From: DASUPK01 sp046732465
Lineage (GTDB): Bacteria; Actinomycetota; Thermoleophilia; Solirubrobacterales; 70-9
Assembly (NCBI GenBank): GCA_046732465.1
Contig: JBKPND010000044.1
Location: forward strand, 1-64,000
Direction of reading: 5' to 3'
DNA length: 64,000 nt
Positions 59,109 through 64,000 of this stretch are shown in pieces. Within the stretch, counting starts at the first letter, position 1. Every line of letters starts with the position of its first letter. Below the pieces are notes generated by a model that saw only the letters and a list, made by a program, of their open reading frames with translations, searched no databases and was not told where the DNA came from. Made by a program: the position numbers and the translations under genes.

Positions 59109-59939
59109 TCAGTAGAACGCGCACGTGCTGGCCAGGACGAAGAGGACGGCCACCGGGCAGACGAGCAGGCCGACCAGCGCGGCGATCCACCTGCGCAGCA
59201 GCAGGGCGCCGACGGCGGCCGCCATCGCGCCGATCGCGGTCACCGCGGCGACAGAGGCGACGGGGTTGGTCCAACCCGGTGGGCTCACGCCGCGATCACA
59301 GCTCGGCTGAGCGACCACGAAGAGGAATGCGAGCAGGCAGGTCAGCGCGGTCAGCCCGAGCGTGAGCAGGGACAGCCACCTGGCCAGCTCCTCGATCCGT
59401 GCGCGTCGTATCTGTCCACGGGTCCCGATGTCAACGGCGAGCTTGCCCGCCTGGATCACGATCTCCCTGATCCCGTTGCCCGACGTCTGCTCGCCCCAGC
59501 GCTCGGAGCGGCCGAACAGAGTGCCGGCGGTGGCCGCGAGCACCAGGACCACCGGGATCAACAGGGTGGGGGCGGGCGGAGGCCCCACCGAGCTCCCGTC
59601 AGTGATCAGCAGCAGGACCACCGCGCCGATCCCAAGCAAGACCCCGGTCACCCCCAGGTTGATGAAGATCCGGATCCATTCGTTGCGCTGAGTGGCGTAC
59701 AGCCTGTAGGCGACCGCGAGCGCCGCGATCGCCAGCATCGCGAGGGAGTACACCCAGGCGCGGGAGTCGAACTCGTCCTGAAGCGGCGCGGCGCCCGCGT
59801 CGGGAAGCCGCGACTCGGTGTGAAGCAGGTCGGCGGTGGCGAATCCCAGGATCAGCGCGCAGAGCGCGAGGCAGACAAGGGTCCCCTCCGACGGCACGCC
59901 GGGGCGGGAGTCGCGCAGCCCTTTGAGGCGCTCCCGCAC
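59109..59939 (-). CDS. polytopic membrane protein, unknown function
   Basis: A 276-residue protein with about seven hydrophobic segments (near residues 20-40, 65-80, 92-112, 124-142, 190-212, 226-246, 252-272). A conserved-looking cytoplasmic loop (about 145-190) contains SGNGIREIVIQAGKLAVDIGTRGQIRRARIEELARWL. No family recognised. The GTG start is 9 nt after the stop of the D,D-carboxypeptidase gene, making it the last gene of a four-gene leftward operon. Its stop codon abuts the tRNA-Ala gene on the other strand. Confidence 0.75.
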   Translation of the reverse strand: MRERLKGLRDSRPGVPSEGTLVCLALCALILGFATADLLHTESRLPDAGAAPLQDEFDSRAWVYSLAMLAIAALAVAYRLYATQRNEWIRIFINLGVTGVLLGIGAVVLLLITDGSSVGPPPAPTLLIPVVLVLAATAGTLFGRSERWGEQTSGNGIREIVIQAGKLAVDIGTRGQIRRARIEELARWLSLLTLGLTALTCLLAFLFVVAQPSCDRGVSPPGWTNPVASVAAVTAIGAMAAAVGALLLRRWIAALVGLLVCPVAVLFVLASTCAFY

Positions 59940-59948
59940 CCAGGCCGC

Positions 59949-61040
59949 TCAGTCGTCCGGCGGCGGAGCCACGGGCGGAGCGGGTGCCGCGGGCGCGATC
60001 GCCCCGACCTCCTCGAAGCCGGCCCGCAGCAGCGCGGGCACCTGCGTGAGCGGGCTGGGGGTATGCAGGAGCACGAGCCCGAGATGGTGGCTGCCCAGCC
60101 GCGCGGTGGTCACGTAGCAGCTGCCCGCGGCGTCGGTGAAGCCCGTCTTCAACCCGGTGACCTGAGCCCCGGGGACGCCGATCCCGTGCTGCAGGAAGTA
60201 GTGGTTGTTCGTGAGGTAGAGGTGCCTCCCCTTGATCGGGAAGCTCGGCTTCGCGTACCTGGTCTGCGCGATCTGGGCGATCCGCTTGTTCGTCAGGTCG
60301 GCTCGGGCGAGCGTGGCCAGGTCGCGCGGGCACGAGTGGTTGCCGCGGTCGCGCAATCCATTCGGGGTGGTGAAGTGCGTGCAGGAGAGCCCCATCGCCC
60401 GCGCCTGCGCGTTCATCTCCTTGATGAAGCGGGGAACGCTCCCACCCTCGTGCTCGGCCAGGGCGACGGCGGCGTCGTTGGCCGAGATCAGGATCAGGGC
60501 CTTGAGCAGCGCCTCGAGGGGAACCCTGCGGCCCCGCGGCAGCAGTCCGGTGGCCGACCCCTGGGTGTGCGCCGCGTTGCGGCTGACCTTGACGCTGGCG
60601 TTCGGCGGATCGGCCCGCGCGATCATCAGCGCGGTCATCATCTTCGTCAGGCTGGCGATCGGCCGTTCCAGTCCCGGATTGCGCTGCCAGAGCACCTGGC
60701 CGCTCTTCACGTCGAAGAGGACTCCCGCGACCGGCGGATGCTTGAACCGGTAGTGCACCGGCAGCGGTCCCGTCACCGGCTGCAGGGCGAACCGCGCGTC
60801 GTCCGGCCGCTCCATCTTCGCGAGATCGGCCTTGACGCGGTCGGCACGCCTCTCGGCCGATCTCGAGCTGCCAGCGATGCCCTTCGCCGTCCCGCCTCCG
60901 GTAGAGGACAGCACGCGGTTGCCGGTCGTCGATTGCGTGTCCCCGTTGCCCGCCTCCTCGGGCCAGATCGCTATGCCGATCACCGCCACGGCACCGACCG
61001 CGAGCAGAAGCCCCGCGATGGCGGCGATCCTCTTAATCAT
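59949..61040 (-). CDS. D-alanyl-D-alanine carboxypeptidase (S11, PBP5 type)
   Basis: A 363-residue low-molecular-mass PBP that trims the terminal D-Ala of wall peptides. An N-terminal signal anchor (about residues 5-26) and a spacer lead to the catalytic domain with the SxxK motif SLTK in PIASLTKMM, SAN in LISANDAAVA and KTG in TGLKTGFTDAAG. The C-terminal PBP5 beta domain and amphipathic anchor are absent; a Pro/Ala tail ends the protein, so anchoring is N-terminal. It overlaps the small membrane protein gene by 8 nt. Confidence 0.92.
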   Translation of the reverse strand: MIKRIAAIAGLLLAVGAVAVIGIAIWPEEAGNGDTQSTTGNRVLSSTGGGTAKGIAGSSRSAERRADRVKADLAKMERPDDARFALQPVTGPLPVHYRFKHPPVAGVLFDVKSGQVLWQRNPGLERPIASLTKMMTALMIARADPPNASVKVSRNAAHTQGSATGLLPRGRRVPLEALLKALILISANDAAVALAEHEGGSVPRFIKEMNAQARAMGLSCTHFTTPNGLRDRGNHSCPRDLATLARADLTNKRIAQIAQTRYAKPSFPIKGRHLYLTNNHYFLQHGIGVPGAQVTGLKTGFTDAAGSCYVTTARLGSHHLGLVLLHTPSPLTQVPALLRAGFEEVGAIAPAAPAPPVAPPPDD

Positions 61041-61248
61041 CCGGTGGGTTGCGGAGCGCGCCGATCAGCCCGGCCGCGATCATCCCGATGATCAGCAGCG
61101 AGACGCCGTACAGGATGATCGCCCCGATGTCGCCGTAGGTCCGCAGGCGCAATCCCGTGTCGACGATCACGTAGATCGTCACGACGGCGAAGAACCCGCA
61201 GAAGAGCAGGCCGATCAGGAGCAGCGCGTTCCGGAGATCTGGGTCCAA
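61033..61248 (-). CDS. small two-helix membrane protein
   Basis: A 71-residue protein with two hydrophobic helices (about residues 8-30 and 42-64) joined by DTGLRLRTYGD. It starts on TTG, 6 nt after the rhomboid stop, and its end overlaps the carboxypeptidase start by 8 nt. This tight packing is the main evidence that it is real. Function unknown; an accessory to one of its neighbours is possible. Confidence 0.7.
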   Translation of the reverse strand: MDPDLRNALLLIGLLFCGFFAVVTIYVIVDTGLRLRTYGDIGAIILYGVSLLIIGMIAAGLIGALRNPPDD

Positions 61249-61254
61249 GATGGC

Positions 61255-62124
61255 TCAGTAGACGGGTAATCGCGGCGGTTCTTCTCTGTCCCTGCCGCGC
61301 GTCACGGAAAGCATGACCGCCGCCACGGCCAGCCCGAAGACGAACCCGCCCACGTGGGCGAAGTAGGCGACCCCCTGACCGCCTCCCGGGTCGACCGCGA
61401 CCTGTCCCAGGGCGGGGACGAACTGGAGGATGAACCAGATCGCGAGCAGGATCAGTGCCGGTATCTCGACCAGCGTGACGAAGAAGATGATGAAGATCAG
61501 GGTCAGCACGCGGGCCTTCGGGAAGAGCAGGGCATAGGCGCCCAGCACGCCCGCGATCGCACCGCTCGCGCCGATCGTTGGCGCGGTCGACGACGTGTCG
61601 ATCAGGGCCTGGGTGTAGACCGCGATCAGCCCCGCCAGCAGGTAGAAGATCAGGAACTTCACCCGGCCCAGCCGGTCCTCGATGTTGTTGCCGAAGACCC
61701 AGAGGAAGAGCATGTTCCCCGCGATGTGCAGGAAGCCGCCGTGCATGAACATCGAGGTGAACAGGGTCTGCCACCAGGGCGCCTCGTTGATCGTGATCGG
61801 CCGGGCGTCGGGGTTTTCCCGGCCGATCGCCACGGCCCGGTCGTACTCCGCCGTTCCCGGACACACCACGCCGGCCTCCAGCTGCCCCTGGGACTCCGCC
61901 ACCGCGCCCACGGCGCAGTCGCGAGAGTCCATGTGCGAGATCCGGTACGGAATCGCCCCGTACTCGAGCGAGCTCTGGTCGATCGACCCGAAGCCGACCT
62001 GATCCAGCGTCTCGTCGGTCGGGAAGTTGAGCTGCCAGATGAAGACCACGACGTTGATCACGATCAGGGCGACCGTGAGGACCGGGAAGCGCGCGGTCGG
62101 GTTGTTGTCCTTCAGCGGCAGCAC
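61255..62124 (-). CDS. rhomboid-family intramembrane serine protease
   Basis: A 289-residue polytopic protease. The catalytic Ser lies in GASGAIAGVLGAY and the His in AHVGGFVFG. The HGGFLHIAGNMLFLWVFGNNIED segment holds the HxxxN oxyanion motif and the usual L1/TM2 pattern. A polar insertion with two Cys (SRDCAVGA, VVCPGTAEY) follows the first helix. It cleaves transmembrane helices of other proteins; targets are unknown. The GTG start has TAGTGT 12 nt upstream. It heads the operon that continues to 59109. Confidence 0.92.
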   Translation of the reverse strand: MLPLKDNNPTARFPVLTVALIVINVVVFIWQLNFPTDETLDQVGFGSIDQSSLEYGAIPYRISHMDSRDCAVGAVAESQGQLEAGVVCPGTAEYDRAVAIGRENPDARPITINEAPWWQTLFTSMFMHGGFLHIAGNMLFLWVFGNNIEDRLGRVKFLIFYLLAGLIAVYTQALIDTSSTAPTIGASGAIAGVLGAYALLFPKARVLTLIFIIFFVTLVEIPALILLAIWFILQFVPALGQVAVDPGGGQGVAYFAHVGGFVFGLAVAAVMLSVTRGRDREEPPRLPVY

Positions 62125-62136
62125 CGGCCGGGCCGA

Positions 62137-62142
62137 ACACTA
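62137..62142 (-). promoter_or_regulatory. -10 hexamer for the rhomboid operon
   Basis: TAGTGT on the minus strand, 12 nt before the GTG at 62124, in the 32-bp gap after the upstream gene. Confidence 0.4.
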
Positions 62143-62156
62143 GCCGCGGTGTCTGG

Positions 62157-63377
62157 CTAGCGGGCGCGCTTCGCCGGAGGCGGAATCTCGTCGCGCACCG
62201 CCGGGAGCTTCGCCGAGCGAGGCGGAGGCAGGGCGAGGCGGCCGCCGGCGCCCGCCGCGACGGCGCCGCCCTTGGTCCAGCGGACGGGCAGCGGGTCGCC
62301 CTGCAGGAGCACGGGCCAGGTCGGCACGTCCAGGTTGCCGGTCTGCGGCAGCCCGTGGGCGGCCTGGAAGGAGAAGACGGCCGCCTGGGTGGAGGCCTGG
62401 TAGTAGCCGGTGATCGGCGCGGCGTAGCCGGCCCCGGCGAGCAGCTGCTGCGCCCAGGCGACGAAGTCGCCCTTCGACCCGAGGCGAAGGAGCGGATAGC
62501 TCGGATAGGGGGTCACGGCCGCGGGGGAGACGGGGACGCCCACGGCCTTCCACTGGCGCTTGCCGGCCGACTGCCAGCTCCACCAGCTGACGCCGTCGAA
62601 CCCATGCGCCGCCGCCAGCGCCCTGAAGCGCTTGATCTGCCCCGCCTTCGGGTTGTTGTAGACCTGACCAAGAGGAGCGATCTGGCGCCTGTAGATGCGG
62701 TTCCAGACCCAGGTGTGTGTGAAGCCGGTGTCGACGGTGGTGCCGATGTCCTTCCAGTAGAGCTGCGGCACGTTGTACTGCGCGCCGCCCGGCCCGAGGA
62801 AGACCGAGAAGGGCAGCGCCGGGTGATAGTCGACGTAGGGGAAGCTGGCGAGGCCGATCGGATAGTCCGCGCCCACCATCGAGCGGAGCATGCTCATGTA
62901 GGTCGAGGCCTGTGGGTAGCGACCCTCGTACTGCCCCTCGACGTCCATCACCAGGCAGTCGGCGCCCCGGTCCACGGCGGCCGCGCCGACGCGGGCCTCC
63001 TTACCCGGCTTGCGGCCGTAGATGAATTGCCACGCGCAGACGTTCAGGCCGCGCGCATGCAGCCGGCTGACCAGCGACGAGGAGAACTGGTTCCAGTAGG
63101 TGGTGCCGTCGCCGGACTTGATCAGTACCGTCTCGATCCCTCGAGCGTGCGCCCGCTTCGCGATCTTGCCGATCTTGCCGTGCGAGGAGCGGCTCACGTA
63201 CCAGATCCACATCCCGTCCCCCGCCAGCGGGTTCTTCGGCTTGGCCGCCCCCTCCGGGTCGGGCGTCCCGCCGACGGTCTGCGAGGAGGCCCCGCCGCTC
63301 AGGGGGCCGGCGGCGAGGGCCAGGACCAGGCCGGTGGCCAGCAGGAGCGAGAGATTTCTGCGTCGGCGGAAACGCAT
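62157..63377 (-). CDS. secreted TIM-barrel-like protein with peptidoglycan-binding domain
   Basis: A 406-residue exported protein. A signal peptide (RRRRNLSLLLATGLVLALAAG) is followed by a TIM-barrel-like domain (about residues 50-280): GMWIWYVSRSSHGKIGKIAKRA, TVLIKSGDGTTYW, GLNVCAWQFIYG, DCLVMDVEGQYEG, and GVSWWSWQS. The acidic residues of MDVEG fit a glycoside-hydrolase-like active site. A PG_binding_1 domain follows (about 295-360, LRLGSKGDFVAWAQQLLAGAGY), then a Pro/Ala/Arg tail. A wall hydrolase is likely but unproven. TAGCCT sits six bases before the ATG. Confidence 0.8.
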   Translation of the reverse strand: MRFRRRRNLSLLLATGLVLALAAGPLSGGASSQTVGGTPDPEGAAKPKNPLAGDGMWIWYVSRSSHGKIGKIAKRAHARGIETVLIKSGDGTTYWNQFSSSLVSRLHARGLNVCAWQFIYGRKPGKEARVGAAAVDRGADCLVMDVEGQYEGRYPQASTYMSMLRSMVGADYPIGLASFPYVDYHPALPFSVFLGPGGAQYNVPQLYWKDIGTTVDTGFTHTWVWNRIYRRQIAPLGQVYNNPKAGQIKRFRALAAAHGFDGVSWWSWQSAGKRQWKAVGVPVSPAAVTPYPSYPLLRLGSKGDFVAWAQQLLAGAGYAAPITGYYQASTQAAVFSFQAAHGLPQTGNLDVPTWPVLLQGDPLPVRWTKGGAVAAGAGGRLALPPPRSAKLPAVRDEIPPPAKRAR

Positions 63378-63383
63378 GACGGG

Positions 63384-63389
63384 AGGCTA
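63384..63389 (-). promoter_or_regulatory. -10 hexamer for the secreted TIM-barrel gene
   Basis: TAGCCT on the minus strand, 6 nt before the ATG at 63377. Confidence 0.45.
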
Positions 63390-63439
63390 CGGAGACCCAA
63401 AACACGCCTCTGCAGGGAAAGGTGCGTTCGGTGCGCCGG

Positions 63440-64000
63440 CTAGGCGTTCGCTGCCGCCGGCAGCTGCTCGTCCGCGTGGTACGAGCTGCGGACCAGCGGC
63501 CCCGAGGCGACCGACTCGAAGCCTAGGTCGTAGGCCGCCTTCTCGAGCGCGGCGAACTCGTCCGGGTGCCAGTAGCGGTCCACCGGCAGATGCCTTTCGG
63601 TCGGCCGCAGGTACTGGCCCACGGTCAGCACCTGGATCCCCTGCTCGCGCAGGATCCCGAATGCCTCGACCATCTCCTCGAACTCCTCTCCCAGTCCGAC
63701 CATCAGACCCGACTTGGTGACCACCTCTTCGCCCGCCATCTCCTTCGCCATTCGCAGCACCCGAGCCGAGCGCATGAAGTCCGACCCCCGCCTGGCGATC
63801 GGATAGAGACGGGGCACGGTCTCGACGTTGTGGTTGAAGACGTCGGGCCGCTCGGCGATCACCTTCGCCAGCGGCATCTCCTGGCCGCGGAAGTCGGGGG
63901 TCAGGACCTCGACCTTGCAGCCCGGCGCCATCCGGCGAATCGAGCGGATCACGCCGACGAAGGCGCTTGCGCCGTAGTCGGGAAGGTCGTCGCGGTCGAC
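63440..64000 (-). CDS. lipA: lipoyl synthase, C-terminal part
   Basis: The 3' 186 codons of LipA; the gene continues past the right edge, where its first visible residues are VDRDDLPDYGASAFV. LipA is a radical SAM enzyme inserting two sulfurs into octanoyl groups on lipoyl domains. The visible part has VEVLTPDFRG, VFNHNVETVPRLYPIARRG, TKSGLMVGLGE, TVGQYLRPTERHLPV and YHADEQL. Both Fe-S cysteine motifs near the N terminus lie outside the window, but the conserved Ser of the RSSYHA end, which ligates the auxiliary cluster, is present. Confidence 0.96.
   Translation of the reverse strand, partial: VDRDDLPDYGASAFVGVIRSIRRMAPGCKVEVLTPDFRGQEMPLAKVIAERPDVFNHNVETVPRLYPIARRGSDFMRSARVLRMAKEMAGEEVVTKSGLMVGLGEEFEEMVEAFGILREQGIQVLTVGQYLRPTERHLPVDRYWHPDEFAALEKAAYDLGFESVASGPLVRSSYHADEQLPAAANA

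Overview
The window reads as ordinary, densely coded chromosome from a high-GC Gram-positive bacterium. The best fit is an actinobacterium, possibly class Thermoleophilia (Solirubrobacterales or Gaiellales type). The pointers are the fhaA-fhaB-pstP-rodA-pbpA-pknB cell-wall/kinase operon, adjacent gyrB-gyrA, an amtB-then-PII order, many GTG/TTG starts, and a recurrent TANNNT hexamer 6-13 nt ahead of start codons that suggests leaderless transcripts. The class assignment is inference. No insertion sequence, prophage, CRISPR array, rRNA or plasmid-type gene was seen. No gap between genes exceeds about 220 bp.

Layout. 1-3265: end of gyrB and all of gyrA, the latter with a long histone-H1-like basic tail. 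3270-7357: a small membrane protein, a two-domain VOC protein, an HNH endonuclease, prephenate dehydratase (pheA) and a membrane-anchored exported protein. 7514-9196: a Ser/Thr kinase with a polytopic tail. 9291-17338: seven overlapping genes (two FHA proteins, PP2C phosphatase, SEDS polymerase, class B PBP, PASTA kinase, D-Ala-D-Ala ligase) that link phospho-signalling to peptidoglycan synthesis. 17335-22367: a third kinase, a DsbA-like protein, purM, uppP and a DedA protein.

22451-35256 is a surface-polysaccharide block. It holds a WbpM/PglF-type nucleotide-sugar dehydratase, a LytR_C protein, a small exported FlgD-Ig-like protein, a Wzy-like polymerase, a Wzx-like flippase, four glycosyltransferases, a PglC-like initiating transferase, a GNAT acetyltransferase and a FemAB-like protein. 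Together these can make an undecaprenyl-linked repeat unit, flip it and polymerise it; uppP and dedA just upstream fit undecaprenyl-phosphate recycling.

35244-38409: a LuxR-type response regulator diverges from a degenerate sensor kinase overlapped by an intact one, followed by a small membrane protein. 38434-43005: a secreted PGRP-type amidase, an NTF2-like protein, a DUF3105 protein, an alpha/beta hydrolase and metF. 43024-44940: PII and AmtB, ending in a clear intrinsic terminator. 45143-50480: an AlkX/YcaQ-like protein, a secreted metallohydrolase, a MarR regulator with a Cys cluster, a lipoprotein and a hydrolase. 50490-54758: a LysR regulator diverging from two coupled MFS exporters. 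54768-59108: two tRNA-Ala genes flank a diguanylate cyclase, an acidic disordered protein and glutamate dehydrogenase. 59109-64000: a leftward operon of rhomboid protease, small membrane protein, D,D-carboxypeptidase and membrane protein, then a secreted TIM-barrel/peptidoglycan-binding protein and the 3' part of lipA.

I did not find a clearly new multi-gene system. The most unusual points are an apparent ATC start codon for fhaA, a sensor kinase that has lost all its catalytic motifs beside an intact one, a PII protein without the modifiable Tyr51, a MarR regulator with a Cys cluster and an operator over its own start codon, and divergent glycosyltransferase genes separated only by a palindrome.
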